The notes beneath the pieces are model-generated. The model was not told the origin of the DNA, ran no database searches, and saw only the letters and a list, made by a program, of their open reading frames with translations. A program made the translations under genes and the position numbers. A stretch of 14,255 nucleotides of DNA from an uncultured Prevotella sp. (GTDB lineage: Bacteria > Bacteroidota > Bacteroidia > Bacteroidales > Bacteroidaceae), in the NCBI GenBank assembly GCA_905373605.1, contig CAJPTO010000059.1, positions 1 to 14,255 of the forward strand, written 5' to 3'. Positions 1-9,016 of the stretch are shown here, one piece after another (the stretch's first letter is position 1; each line of letters opens with the position of its first letter).

Positions 1-66
1 CTAAATAATAAAAAGGAAATGAACGCTTGCGTGGAATTTTTAGAACCAGCCTTAATTGTTTTTAGT

Positions 67-108
67 GGCCAAGGCTCAAACGCGTTCACGTTTAGCCTTG
101 GCCCTTTT
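67..108 (+). terminator. Rho-independent terminator of a gene left of the window
   Basis: GGCCAAGGCT (67-76) pairs perfectly with AGCCTTGGCC (94-103). The inner arms AAACG (78-82) and CGTTT (89-93) continue the stem past a single bulged C, leaving a six-base loop. CTTTT follows at 104-108. The T run lies only on the right side, so it fits termination of rightward transcription entering from upstream of the window. No gene end is visible in positions 1-66, so the gene it serves is unknown. Confidence 0.65.
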
Positions 109-209
109 CGTGCAATTTGGCCTGTTAAAAATCAGATACAGTGCCTCGTTAGCACCCTGCATGTAATGTGCACAATAAGCCTTCAAACAGCATTTAATAA
201 ACCTTTCCA

Positions 210-322
210 CCGTACAAAGGCCTTTGTACGGCGACTACAAGCCGCTTGTACTGTCACTACAAAGCATCTGTAGCCACACTACAAACCGCTTGTACTGCCA
301 CTACCAAAGGCTGGTAGGCCAA
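210..322. repeat. Array 1: five palindromes spaced about 22 bp apart
   Basis: Five consecutive dyads have centres at about 220.5, 243, 265, 287 and 309. The first (210-231) is a perfect 22-bp palindrome with arms CCGTACAAAGG and CCTTTGTACGG. The others are TACAAG/CTTGTA (236-250), CTACA/TGTAG (257-273), TACAA/TTGTA (280-294) and CTACCA/TGGTAG (301-317). Spacers resemble CTGTCA, GCCACA and CTGCCA. Units vary while the arms stay complementary, which suggests selection for the dyad or for a hairpin. There are no unique spacers, so it is not CRISPR. The function is unknown. Confidence 0.8.
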
Positions 323-413
323 CGAACGACACAAAAACGGCATTCCGTCTTTTCTTAACAAGCGCCACTTTACCGTTAGATACGCCATAATAATGCCATG
401 CCAATTCCATATC

Positions 414-472
414 TTTTTTAGCGAACAATGCCAATTCTCATTCCATGTTCCTTGCATTTACCCGCTAAAAAA
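414..472. repeat. Perfect 10-bp inverted repeat in the operon leader region
   Basis: TTTTTTAGCG (414-423) is the exact reverse complement of CGCTAAAAAA (463-472), with 39 bases between. The stem is mostly A/T, and no T run follows it on either strand beyond the stem itself, so it does not look like a standard terminator. It lies about 170 bp upstream of the first gene of the SusC/SusD operon. It could be an operator, a decayed mobile-element end or chance in AT-rich DNA. The rest of 323-640 shows no gene and no convincing promoter. Confidence 0.45.
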
Positions 473-640
473 CACGCCAATGCCCTGTTTCTTTTATCTT
501 TTGAATGGTTTGTTTTATCCCAACAATACATTTCTCACTAATTTTGCTGTTGAATTTACCAAATTATATATCGGGAAAATAGCCCTTCGAAAGGATATAA
601 TACCGTGAAGTGGAAATAAGAATTAAAATACAATATATTT

Positions 641-2125
641 ATGAAGAAAAATAATCTAAGCATCTATGGCCAAAGATTAGCATGGATAGCCATGCTGATT
701 TTCGTTGCTTGCGTGTCGGCATGCCATAGTGATGACGCCAACAATTCTTCTGGGAAGTACGACCCTTCCCAACCTGTCACCGTGACAGACTTCATCCCCA
801 AGGCTGGTGGAGTGGACCAAAAGCTGGTGGTTTACGGCAGTAATTTCGGCAACGACACGGACAACGTCAAGGTTATCATTGGCGGGCAGCGCGCCGTTCT
901 TATCAGTGTTAAGAACGATTGCCTATATTGCCTGGTGCCTGCCAAGGCCTATTCGGGCGAGGTTGTGGTATCTGTTGGCGGTAAAACGGCCAACGAACAG
1001 AGCGCAACGGCCAACAGCAAGTTCAGCTACGAACGAAAAATGGTGGTGGGATCGCTCAGTGGCGTACGCAACCAATTTGACGATCAAGGTTGGCACGACG
1101 GGCCTTTCGACACGGCTACGGGCTTCGCTGGCGAGGGATGCCTTACCTTCGACCCACTAAACCACAACATCCTGTATGCCGTTTACGATGAAAACGCACA
1201 TGGCATACAAGCACTCGACCTTGAAAAGAAAGAAGTAAAAACCATCCTCTCTATGTCTAAGTTCGACAACCACAGGCTACGCTCCATCGATTTTTCGCTC
1301 GACGGTCAATATATGCTCATCTCTACCGACCGCGACGACCGCCAGCTGCAGAGCCCTAGCGTGTGGATTGTGAAGCGAAACGCAGACGGCACCTTCACCG
1401 ATGCCTCTAAATCGCAAATCTTAGCTGCCTACAAGCAGTGTAATGGGGCTGCCGTGCACCCAATAAACGGCGAACTTTACTTCAACAGTTACGAGCGCGG
1501 GCAAGTCTTTCGTTTAGATATGAACAACTATTTCAACACCGTTGCAAGTAGCGGAACATGGTATCCCAACTGGACCGACGGAAACTTTAAGGAGCTGTTC
1601 ACTATTCAAGACGTGAGTTGGGAGTTCAAAATCTTCATCCATCCCACTGGCAAGTACTGCTATATTGTGGTTGTCAATAAGCATTACATACTCCGTTCAG
1701 ACTATAACGAAACCACCAAGAGCTTCGCTCCACCATACGTTGTGGCCGGACAAGCACGAAACGACGGCTGGGTAGACGGTGTTGGCACCAGCGCACGTGT
1801 AAATAGGCCCTACCAAGGTTGCTTCGTGAAGAACAAAAGATACGTGACTGAGAACCGCGACGACGTGTACGACTTCTACTTCTGCGACAACCGAAACCAC
1901 TGCATACGCTATCTCACCCCCGACGGAATTGTTCGCACCTACGCAGGACGTGGCACATCGTCGCAAGCCGGTGATGGAAACGCATGGGGAACAGAAGATG
2001 GTGACCTGCGCGAAGTGGCTCGTTTCCGCAGCCCTACGGGCATTGCCTACGACGAAAACACCAACACTTTCTACATCCTCGACACCGAAGGACGTAAAAT
2101 ACGCACCATTTCAATGGAAAAATAA
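641..2125 (+). CDS. IPT/TIG and NHL-type beta-propeller surface lipoprotein
   Basis: This 494-residue protein is a probable outer-membrane surface lipoprotein that binds the ligand taken up by the transporter encoded next. The signal peptide ends in a lipobox (VSAC) with the lipidated Cys at residue 28, and a short Asp/Asn/Ser-rich tether follows. An IPT/TIG immunoglobulin-like fold covers about residues 43-128 (begins VTDFIPKAGGVDQKLVVYGSNF). The rest resembles a propeller of NHL-type blades, ending with the typical FRSPTGIAYDENTNTFYILD near the C terminus. The start is the first ATG after a long non-coding stretch and gives an intact signal peptide. It is the first gene of the operon, and the next reading frame begins within 26 bases of its stop. 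IPT-NHL lipoproteins next to SusC/SusD are a known Bacteroidota arrangement. Ligand binding is inferred from position, and no catalytic motif is recognised. Confidence 0.85.
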   Translation: MKKNNLSIYGQRLAWIAMLIFVACVSACHSDDANNSSGKYDPSQPVTVTDFIPKAGGVDQKLVVYGSNFGNDTDNVKVIIGGQRAVLISVKNDCLYCLVPAKAYSGEVVVSVGGKTANEQSATANSKFSYERKMVVGSLSGVRNQFDDQGWHDGPFDTATGFAGEGCLTFDPLNHNILYAVYDENAHGIQALDLEKKEVKTILSMSKFDNHRLRSIDFSLDGQYMLISTDRDDRQLQSPSVWIVKRNADGTFTDASKSQILAAYKQCNGAAVHPINGELYFNSYERGQVFRLDMNNYFNTVASSGTWYPNWTDGNFKELFTIQDVSWEFKIFIHPTGKYCYIVVVNKHYILRSDYNETTKSFAPPYVVAGQARNDGWVDGVGTSARVNRPYQGCFVKNKRYVTENRDDVYDFYFCDNRNHCIRYLTPDGIVRTYAGRGTSSQAGDGNAWGTEDGDLREVARFRSPTGIAYDENTNTFYILDTEGRKIRTISMEK

Positions 2126-2150
2126 CATGCCTAATACAGTCTTAAAGACA

Positions 2151-5100
2151 ATGAAAAAGCTATTCATCATATTCTGGATGCTGTGCGGCTTCACCCTTAA
2201 CGCGCTCGCACAAGAACAGCTGGAAATATCGGGAACCGTGACCGACGCCACGGGAGAAACCCTTATTGGCGTTAGTGTCACCGTGAAAGACGCCAAGGGA
2301 CTGGGTACCATCACCAACATTGACGGCAAATACACCATCAAGATGCAGCAATATCAAACGCTGGTGTTCTCTTACATTGGCTACAAACCCATGAGTGTAC
2401 TGGTTAAAGGCGATACAAGGGTTATCGATGTACAGATGTCTGAAGAGAAGCTTAACACCATCGACGAGGTTGTTATCACAGGTCTTGGCGCACAAAAGAA
2501 GCTCACGGTGACGGGAGCCATCACCAATGTGGACGTCTCGCAGATGCAACAATTCTCCTCATCCAACTTTACTAACGCCTTGGCAGGTAACGTGCCGGGC
2601 ATCATCGCCATGCAATCGTCGGGCCAACCAGGCAAAAACACGTCGCGCTTTTGGGTTCGTGGCATCTCGACCTTTGGTGCCAATGCCGATGCAATGATAC
2701 TTGTCGATGGCTTTGAACGAAAGAACATCGACGACTTGAACATTGAAGACATCGAGAGTTTCTCGGTATTAAAGGACGCTTCGGCAACGGCCATCTACGG
2801 TTCGAAGGGTGCCAACGGCGTAATTCTTATCACCACCAAGCATGGTAAGGCAGGAAAGATAAACATCAATGCCAAAGCCGAGACTTCGTATAACACCCGA
2901 ACCATCACCCCGAAGTTTGTAGATGCGCCCACATACGCCTCCCTGCTGAACGAGGCACGCATAACGCGCAACCTCCCTCCACAGTATCAGCCCGAAGAGT
3001 TGGCACTTATCAGATCGGGACTAGACCCCGACTTCTACCCCAACGTAGACTGGTCTAAACTGCTTCTCAAAGACGGCGCAATGAGCTATCGTGCCGATTT
3101 GAGCATGAGTGGAGGCGGAAACACGGCCCGTTACTTTGTTTCCCTCTCGTATGTGGAAGACCAAGGGATGTACAATACCGATGAAACGCTACGCAATAAA
3201 TACGACACCAATGCCAACTATAAACGTTGGAACTATCGCATGAACGTAGACATAGACGTTACGCCCACAACAATCATCAAGCTGGGAGTATCGGGCAACC
3301 TCAACAAACGCAACAGTCCTGGGCTTGGCGATGAACATGCGTGGAGCGAACTCTTTGGATTTAATGCCCTAAGTTCTCCCGCACTCTATTCTAATGGTTA
3401 TGTCCCTGCATACGGTAACAAGGAAGAGCAAATGAACCCCTGGGTTTCGGCCACACGCACCGGTTACAACCAAGAATGGGACAACAACATTCAGACGAAC
3501 GTAACAGTAGATCAAAATATGGACTTCGTTACCCGTGGTCTATCGTTTACGGGTCGATTCGGGTACGACACCTACAATAAAAACCACATCTATCATCGCC
3601 TTAGGCCAGCCATGTATCGCGCCAACAGCCGCGATTCACAAGGTAACATCATTTGGGAAAAGCTTTTAAACGAGACACCCATGACCCAAGAGGCGGGCGG
3701 AGAAGGTTCGCGCCACGAGTTTTTGGAGGCTCTGTTGCGTTGGAATCGTACCTTCGACAAGCAGCATAACTTGAGTGCCATCGCTCGCTTTACGCAAGAC
3801 GAGCGAATACAAACACAAGATATCGGCACAGATATCAAAAACTCCGTCAGCCAAAAGAACCAAGGCATTGCGGGGCAGATTACCTATAACTACGCCTTTC
3901 GCTATTTCGCCGACTTTAACTTCGGCTACAATGGCTCCGAAAACTTTGCCGACCACCATCGCTTTGGTTTCTTCCCTGCCTTCTCTCTGGCATGGAACGT
4001 TGCCGAAGAACCTTTCATTAAGAAGGCATTACCATGGCTCAACATGTTCAAATTACGTTATTCGTGGGGTAAGGTGGGCAACGACAAGACGGAAAAGAAC
4101 CGTTTTCCGTACCTTTATAACATTGACCTCACCTGGAATAAAGACAAGGAAAAGATTGGCTATTACTGGGGTTCGGAACTCGCCTCTAAACTCACCCAAG
4201 GCATGCACTACACGCAAATGGCATCACCAAACGTAACATGGGAGATTGCTCGCAAAACGGATGTTGGCTTTGATTTCGTTGCGTTTAACAATAGATTCTC
4301 GCTCACGATGGACTATTTCTACGAGAAAAGAACGGGCATCTTTATGCAACGCAACTTCCTACCCGATATCACAGGGCTTGAAAGCCACCCGTGGGCAAAC
4401 GTCGGTGCAGTAAAATCTAGTGGTTTCGACGGCAACTTCCAGTACAAAGACCGCATCGGGGAGGTAAACTGGACGGTGCGCGGAAACATCACTTATAGCA
4501 AAAATACCATTCTTGAACGCGATGATGAGAACAACGTTTACGCCTATCAATACGAAAAAGGCTACCGCGTTGATCAACAAAGGGGGCTTATCGCACAAGG
4601 CCTTTTCCGCGATTACGATGACATTCGCAATTCGCCCAAGCAGAGTTGGGGAGCAGTTCAGCCTGGCGACATCAAATATAAGGATGTTAACGGTGACGGT
4701 GTGGTGGATAAAGGAGACCGCGTTGCCATAGGTGCAACCAGCACTCCTAGCCTCATTTACGGCCTTGGAGCATCTGTTAGCTGGCGCGGTTTCGATCTTA
4801 ATTTCCACTTCCAAGGTGCTGGCAAGTACACATTCCTCATCAATGGAGGCACAATTAATGCTTTCAGCAGTGGTCGTTGGGGAAATATCCTTAAAGGCGT
4901 GACCGACAACCGATGGATTTCATCCGACATTTCAGGTACTAAGGATACCGAAAATCCCAACGCGCCCTACCCACGTTTGAGTTATGGCAACAACGAAAAC
5001 AACCAGCAGGCATCCAGCTATTGGTTGCGCAACGGCCGTTTCTTGCGCCTCAAAAACCTTGATATTGGCTACACGCTGCCTAAACCGCTAGTCAACACCA

Positions 5101-5255
5101 TACACTTAGAAAACGTGCGCATCTACATCTCGGGCCAAAACCTCATCACTTGGTCGGCTTTCAAACTTTGGGATCCCGAACTCAAAAGCGAAAAACGGGG
5201 TGAGGAGTACCCTATTACCCGCTCGTTTACGGCAGGCATTCAAATTAGTTTATAA
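2151..5255 (+). CDS. SusC/RagA-family TonB-linked outer-membrane transporter
   Basis: This 1034-residue protein is the outer-membrane channel that imports a ligand captured by the SusD partner, energised by TonB-ExbBD. The signal peptide (residues 1-20) ends ALA before QEQ. A CarboxypepD_reg-like domain spans about 24-100 (starts ISGTVTDATGETLIGVSV). A Ton-box-like DEVVITG lies near 105-111, and the plug domain carries the family hallmark KDASATAIYGSKGANG near 208-223. The rest is a 22-strand-type barrel with the SusC-typical DVNGDGVVDKGD, EF-hand-like, near 845-856. It ends RSFTAGIQISL, a terminal strand with C-terminal hydrophobic residues. The frame is open back to 1929, inside the previous gene, but the signal peptide fixes the start at 2151. 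An in-frame ATG at 2127 would only add eight residues to the signal. The substrate cannot be read from sequence. Confidence 0.95.
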   Translation: MKKLFIIFWMLCGFTLNALAQEQLEISGTVTDATGETLIGVSVTVKDAKGLGTITNIDGKYTIKMQQYQTLVFSYIGYKPMSVLVKGDTRVIDVQMSEEKLNTIDEVVITGLGAQKKLTVTGAITNVDVSQMQQFSSSNFTNALAGNVPGIIAMQSSGQPGKNTSRFWVRGISTFGANADAMILVDGFERKNIDDLNIEDIESFSVLKDASATAIYGSKGANGVILITTKHGKAGKININAKAETSYNTRTITPKFVDAPTYASLLNEARITRNLPPQYQPEELALIRSGLDPDFYPNVDWSKLLLKDGAMSYRADLSMSGGGNTARYFVSLSYVEDQGMYNTDETLRNKYDTNANYKRWNYRMNVDIDVTPTTIIKLGVSGNLNKRNSPGLGDEHAWSELFGFNALSSPALYSNGYVPAYGNKEEQMNPWVSATRTGYNQEWDNNIQTNVTVDQNMDFVTRGLSFTGRFGYDTYNKNHIYHRLRPAMYRANSRDSQGNIIWEKLLNETPMTQEAGGEGSRHEFLEALLRWNRTFDKQHNLSAIARFTQDERIQTQDIGTDIKNSVSQKNQGIAGQITYNYAFRYFADFNFGYNGSENFADHHRFGFFPAFSLAWNVAEEPFIKKALPWLNMFKLRYSWGKVGNDKTEKNRFPYLYNIDLTWNKDKEKIGYYWGSELASKLTQGMHYTQMASPNVTWEIARKTDVGFDFVAFNNRFSLTMDYFYEKRTGIFMQRNFLPDITGLESHPWANVGAVKSSGFDGNFQYKDRIGEVNWTVRGNITYSKNTILERDDENNVYAYQYEKGYRVDQQRGLIAQGLFRDYDDIRNSPKQSWGAVQPGDIKYKDVNGDGVVDKGDRVAIGATSTPSLIYGLGASVSWRGFDLNFHFQGAGKYTFLINGGTINAFSSGRWGNILKGVTDNRWISSDISGTKDTENPNAPYPRLSYGNNENNQQASSYWLRNGRFLRLKNLDIGYTLPKPLVNTIHLENVRIYISGQNLITWSAFKLWDPELKSEKRGEEYPITRSFTAGIQISL

Positions 5256-5279
5256 TCACAGATATACAGCATACACATC

Positions 5280-7352
5280 ATGAAACGTAAAAATACAGCC
5301 CTGATAACGTTGGCTGTGGGCATCGGAACGCTCTCCGCTGCTTGCAACGACTATCTGGACTCCGACAAATATTTTGAAGACCGCATCACGATTGAAAAAG
5401 TTTTCACCAGCAGGGAACGTTCCCAGCAATGGCTTGCATACGCCTATTTGTTCTTGAAAGACGAGAACGCCGACGTTGTTGGCAAGGAGAAAGAAACCAA
5501 TTCGTTTACCTTCGCCGACGACATGTACTATGGCGACCGCGACGTTAACTACGACTCAAAGGAGGCTGATGAGCTTTCGTACAACACGTTCATGCAAGGC
5601 GAATACGACGAAAACGACTTTAACCAAGGCTGGACAATGTGTTACAAGGGCATTTATCAGGCCTCAGTGTTCATCGCCAACATTTACAGGAACACCGAAA
5701 TGACCGAAAAAGAACGGCTCGACTTTAAAGGGCAGGCACGTTTTGTGCGCGCTTACTTCTATTGGCTGTTGCTCCGCCGTTACGGTCCTGTGCCAATCAT
5801 GCCCGACGAAGGCGTTGATTACACCCTTAGTTACGAACAGATAGCCACGCCGCGCAGCTCGTACGAAGAGGTGGCCAACTATATTAGCCGCGAAATGGTG
5901 CAAGCCGCCAAGGAAATACAATACACTAGGCGCGACGGCGAAAACATCGCACGCCCCACAAAGGGTGCTTGCCTGGCCACACGTGCCCTTGCATTGGCTT
6001 TCGCTGCCAGTCCGTTGGCCAACGGTAACACCGATGCCTACGCCAAGCAGCTGGTAGACGACAAAGGCCGGACATTGCTCAACACCGACTATCAAGAAGA
6101 GAAATGGGCGCGCGCCGCCGCTGCCTGCAAAGACGTTATGCAGCTTGGTGTGTACGACCTCTATCATGCCTCGTTCAGCACAACAGATGCAGCAGGCGAC
6201 CCGGCCACCATCGTACCGGCCGACTCCACTTGCCAATTTGCCCAAAGCGACTGGCCAACGGGCTGGAAAAACATCGACCCCTTCAAGTCTTACCGTGTTT
6301 TGTTCAACGGAGACGTTGCTCCAGAAGACAATCCCGAACTCATATTCTCGCGTATAGACCAAAATGCCACACGCATAAACCACAGCATGATGTCGTTTGC
6401 ACGCCATTCCATGCCTCGCGACTTTGGCGGATGGAACACACATGGCCTTACCCAGAAGATGGTAGACGCCTATTATATGAACGACGGCACCGACTGTCCT
6501 GGCAAAGACAGCGAGCTGAACGGCGGGAACGGTGCTGAACGTCTCAAAGGATTTACCACCGCACGCGACTATCGCCGCGGAAAATACAAGCCCTTGGCCG
6601 CCAACGTGTCGTTACAATATGCCAACCGCGAACCGCGTTTCTACGCCTCGGTGGGCTATAACGGCTCTGTTTGGGAGTATTTGGGCGACCCCGAAAACAC
6701 CCACCACAACCGCCAAACCTTCTATTATCGCGGTAGTGGCAACGGCTACAACAACTCGCAGTTCTACCTCCGCACGGGTATCAGCGTGAAAAAGTACGTC
6801 AATCCCACCGACGTTCCCGACCGCGAAGACTATAAGAACATCAAGAACAGGGCCGAACCCGCCATTCGCTATGCCGACATACTTTTGCTCTACGCCGAGG
6901 CGCTCAACGAGCTTGATGGCACATACACCATCCCATCGTGGGACGAAAGCACCACTTACAACGTTCGCCGCGACATTGCCGAGATACAAAAAGGCATACA
7001 CCCCATACGCATACGCGGCGGAGTGCCCGACTATTCGACAGACGTCTATGCCAACAAAGACCTCTTGCGCGCCAAAATTAAACGCGAACGCATGATTGAA
7101 TTCATGGGCGAGGGCAAGCGTTACTTCGACCTGCGCCGCTGGAAAGACGCGCCACGAGAACTGAACCAACGCATTTATGGCTGCAACGTAATGATGGATG
7201 CCAACCACGCAGCAGAGTTCCAACAGGTTATCCCCATCAACAACCTGCGCAGCACATTCTCAGACAAGATGTACTTTTGGCCCATCCGCCACAGCGAACT
7301 GAAACATAACTCGCGCCTGACACAGAACCCAGGATGGACCTACAACGATTAA
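5280..7352 (+). CDS. RagB/SusD-family nutrient-binding outer-membrane lipoprotein
   Basis: This 690-residue surface lipoprotein forms the lid over the SusC channel and binds the substrate. The lipobox is LSAAC, with the lipidated Cys at residue 22. It is followed by NDYLDSDKYFEDR, typical of SusD N termini. Helical, TPR-like N-terminal regions include the stretch around FKGQARFVRAYFYWLLLRRYG. The C-terminal SusD hallmarks are present: IRYADILLLYAEALNEL near 527-544, IKRERMIEFMGEGKRYFDLRRW near 600-622, and the closing LTQNPGW. Its start is 24 bases after the SusC stop, consistent with one transcript. It is on the long side for the family, which commonly has about 500-650 residues; the extra length seems to lie in the ligand-facing middle. 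The pairing with the preceding SusC is certain by position, but the ligand is unknown. Confidence 0.95.
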   Translation: MKRKNTALITLAVGIGTLSAACNDYLDSDKYFEDRITIEKVFTSRERSQQWLAYAYLFLKDENADVVGKEKETNSFTFADDMYYGDRDVNYDSKEADELSYNTFMQGEYDENDFNQGWTMCYKGIYQASVFIANIYRNTEMTEKERLDFKGQARFVRAYFYWLLLRRYGPVPIMPDEGVDYTLSYEQIATPRSSYEEVANYISREMVQAAKEIQYTRRDGENIARPTKGACLATRALALAFAASPLANGNTDAYAKQLVDDKGRTLLNTDYQEEKWARAAAACKDVMQLGVYDLYHASFSTTDAAGDPATIVPADSTCQFAQSDWPTGWKNIDPFKSYRVLFNGDVAPEDNPELIFSRIDQNATRINHSMMSFARHSMPRDFGGWNTHGLTQKMVDAYYMNDGTDCPGKDSELNGGNGAERLKGFTTARDYRRGKYKPLAANVSLQYANREPRFYASVGYNGSVWEYLGDPENTHHNRQTFYYRGSGNGYNNSQFYLRTGISVKKYVNPTDVPDREDYKNIKNRAEPAIRYADILLLYAEALNELDGTYTIPSWDESTTYNVRRDIAEIQKGIHPIRIRGGVPDYSTDVYANKDLLRAKIKRERMIEFMGEGKRYFDLRRWKDAPRELNQRIYGCNVMMDANHAAEFQQVIPINNLRSTFSDKMYFWPIRHSELKHNSRLTQNPGWTYND

Positions 7353-7375
7353 CCTACCCTTTAAGTGACAAAAAA

Positions 7376-8398
7376 ATGAAAGTAAAACATCTTCCGATAT
7401 ATGCGGCGATGCTCGCAAGCGCACTCGCCACGCTTACCGCCTGTAACGACGAATGGAAAGAAGAGCAATACACGCAGTACGTTAGTTTCCGCGCACCGCT
7501 TGGCAAACTAGGCGTTACCAACGTTTATGTGCCTTACAGCAGGCGCAATGCCGACAAGACTTTTGTCGAGGGTAGCGGCCTTTCGTCTTACCAGCTGCCC
7601 GTAATCGTTAGCGGTTCATTGCAAAACGAAAACAACATCACGGTGCATGTTGCGCACGATGGCGACACGCTTAACGTGCTAAACCAAGCCCGTTTCTTAA
7701 ACCGCACTGAACTGTGGTACACCGACATGAAGGATTATGCCACTGTTCCAGAGACAACGACCATCCCATCGGGCGAGAATGTGGGACTGCTTAACATAAA
7801 ATTCAACTTCAATGGCATCGACATGAGCAACAAATGGGTATTGCCGCTTACCATCGTAAACGGCGAAAACTATGGCTACACAGCCCATCCACGTAAGAAC
7901 TACGCCAAGGCGCTGCTCCGCATCTTCCCCTTTAACGACTATTCGGGCGACTATTCGGGCAGTACAATGAAGATTTTCGTTACAGGCGACGAGGCTAACG
8001 CCACCGCTAAATCTATCATTCGCGGATATGTGGTGGACGATAAAACCATCTTTTTCTACGCGGGCGACATCGACGAGAGTCGCACCGACCGTGCCAAGTA
8101 CAAGGTTTTTGCTCGCTTTAACGGCGAGAAGGAAGGTACTGTAGACTTCTACACCACCAACAACGACCTGAAACTAAAGGTTAACAAGCAGGCATCTTTC
8201 CACATTATCGAGCAAAAAGACGATGTGAAGCCCTATCTTGTACATCGTTACGTTATCATCAACAACATCAGTTACGATTACGTAGACTACACCTCTGCAC
8301 CTGGTTCAGAGTTTAGCTGGTCGGTTAGCGGCACACTTACGTTGGAGCGACAAATAAACACGCAGATACCCGACGAGGATCAGGCCATCGAATGGTAA
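7376..8398 (+). CDS. DUF1735/DUF4361-type PUL surface lipoprotein
   Basis: This 340-residue protein takes the SusE/F position as a probable accessory glycan-binding surface lipoprotein. The signal peptide ends in lipobox LTAC, with the Cys at residue 23, followed by NDEWKEEQYTQYVSFRAP, typical of DUF1735 N-terminal domains. The C-terminal half (from about NDYSGDYSGSTMKIFV) resembles the DUF4361/DUF4973-type domain found after DUF1735, and the end TLTLERQINTQIPDEDQAIEW is characteristic from memory. I cannot settle which DUF name applies. The start at 7376 follows an A-rich stretch 23 bases after the SusD stop; the frame is open to 7334, but that extension would overlap SusD and break the signal peptide. 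It is the last gene of the operon. No catalytic motif is seen, so a binding role is inferred from family context. Confidence 0.85.
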   Translation: MKVKHLPIYAAMLASALATLTACNDEWKEEQYTQYVSFRAPLGKLGVTNVYVPYSRRNADKTFVEGSGLSSYQLPVIVSGSLQNENNITVHVAHDGDTLNVLNQARFLNRTELWYTDMKDYATVPETTTIPSGENVGLLNIKFNFNGIDMSNKWVLPLTIVNGENYGYTAHPRKNYAKALLRIFPFNDYSGDYSGSTMKIFVTGDEANATAKSIIRGYVVDDKTIFFYAGDIDESRTDRAKYKVFARFNGEKEGTVDFYTTNNDLKLKVNKQASFHIIEQKDDVKPYLVHRYVIINNISYDYVDYTSAPGSEFSWSVSGTLTLERQINTQIPDEDQAIEW

Positions 8399-8437
8399 CG
8401 TTTCAAGTGAGCTAAAAGCAGAAGCAGCTCAAGAGGT

Positions 8438-8500
8438 TGCCACATATTGGGATTAAGGCCAAAAGCAAGAGGCATCCGTTGCGCAAAATGCCATGTGGCA
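8438..8500. other. Nested inverted repeat just after the operon
   Basis: TGCCACAT (8438-8445) pairs with ATGTGGCA (8493-8500). Inside it GGCAT (8471-8475) pairs with ATGCC (8488-8492), which abuts the outer right arm. It starts 40 bases after the last stop codon of the operon. A transcript could fold into a branched 3' structure, possibly protecting the mRNA end. No U tract follows directly, so it is not called a terminator. Confidence 0.35.
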
Positions 8501-8598
8501 GTTGTCCCTTTACCCCACCTATTCACATTCCATTTCTATTTTTTTGTTACCCTATATCTATGTAAAACAAGAAGTTGATTGCTGTTATAGTAGTGTAA

Positions 8599-8650
8599 GA
8601 AAGCCATGCTTTAAGCCCTAATGTGGTGTAAGTATGGCTTTCCTTTTATC
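8599..8650 (+). terminator. Probable terminator of the SusC/SusD operon
   Basis: A 13-bp stem forms between GAAAGCCATGCTT (8599-8611) and AAGTATGGCTTTC (8630-8642), all Watson-Crick except one G-U pair. The loop is 18 bases. CTTTTATCTCTTT follows. It lies 200 bases after the stop of the last operon gene with no gene between, so it is the best candidate for the end of the four-gene transcript. The loop is longer than in textbook terminators. The interval 8651-8910 shows no gene. Confidence 0.6.
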
Positions 8651-8910
8651 TCTTTCTATGCCCATGTAGTTAAGCGGAATTGGATTTGGAAAGCCCATAG
8701 CCGCATCGTAGGCATACAAAAGACCTCACGTGGAGGGGGAAGGAGGATACGGAGGTTATGTTTCGGCAAGGGTGGGAGTTGGAACAGTGTCCCGAGAATA
8801 CAGAGTACGTTACCTTAAGCAACTATTTCCCAGCTTTTGCTAATCCAGATAATGCAGAATCCCTTTTAACAAGCGAATACATCATTACTGCATGTTGTTC
8901 TATATCATCG

Positions 8911-9016
8911 TCTGGCAAATGCCGTACATCTATCTGACAATTGTTGTACATCTGTCTGGCAATTGTTGTACACGTGTCTGGCAATTGCCGTACACCGATA
9001 TGTCATTTGCCAGACA
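8911..9016. repeat. Array 2: five dyads at exact 22-bp spacing, bounded by 12-bp inverted repeats
   Basis: Ten-base dyad cores start at 8915, 8937, 8959, 8981 and 9003, each exactly 22 bp from the next: GGCAAATGCC, GACAATTGTT, GGCAATTGTT, GGCAATTGCC (perfect palindrome) and GTCATTTGCC. Between the first four cores runs GTACAT/CNNNTCT, containing a second small palindrome, GTAC. The two outer ends, GTCTGGCAAATG (8911-8922) and CATTTGCCAGAC (9005-9016), are perfect inverted repeats, so the last unit reads in the opposite sense and closes the array. There are no unique spacers. The function is unknown. Confidence 0.85.

Noticed and set aside
210..322. CRISPR array interpretation of the 22-bp arrays
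   Set aside because: The repeated parts are the palindromes themselves, with no unique spacers of constant length, and no cas gene is present.
19..457. Short open frames on both strands across array 1
   Set aside because: They are made largely of the repeat array, have no recognisable domain and cross the terminator at 67-108.
544..574. Possible operon promoter TTG-N20-TATATCGG
   Set aside because: Spacing is right but the -7 element misses two of the key TTTG bases, so it is too weak to list.
1929..2150. Open frame extending the SusC gene upstream
   Set aside because: It lies inside the preceding lipoprotein gene, and starting there would bury the signal peptide that begins at 2151.
8621..8818. 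65-codon plus-strand open frame
   Set aside because: It starts inside the operon terminator, has no recognisable domain and a composition unlike its neighbours.
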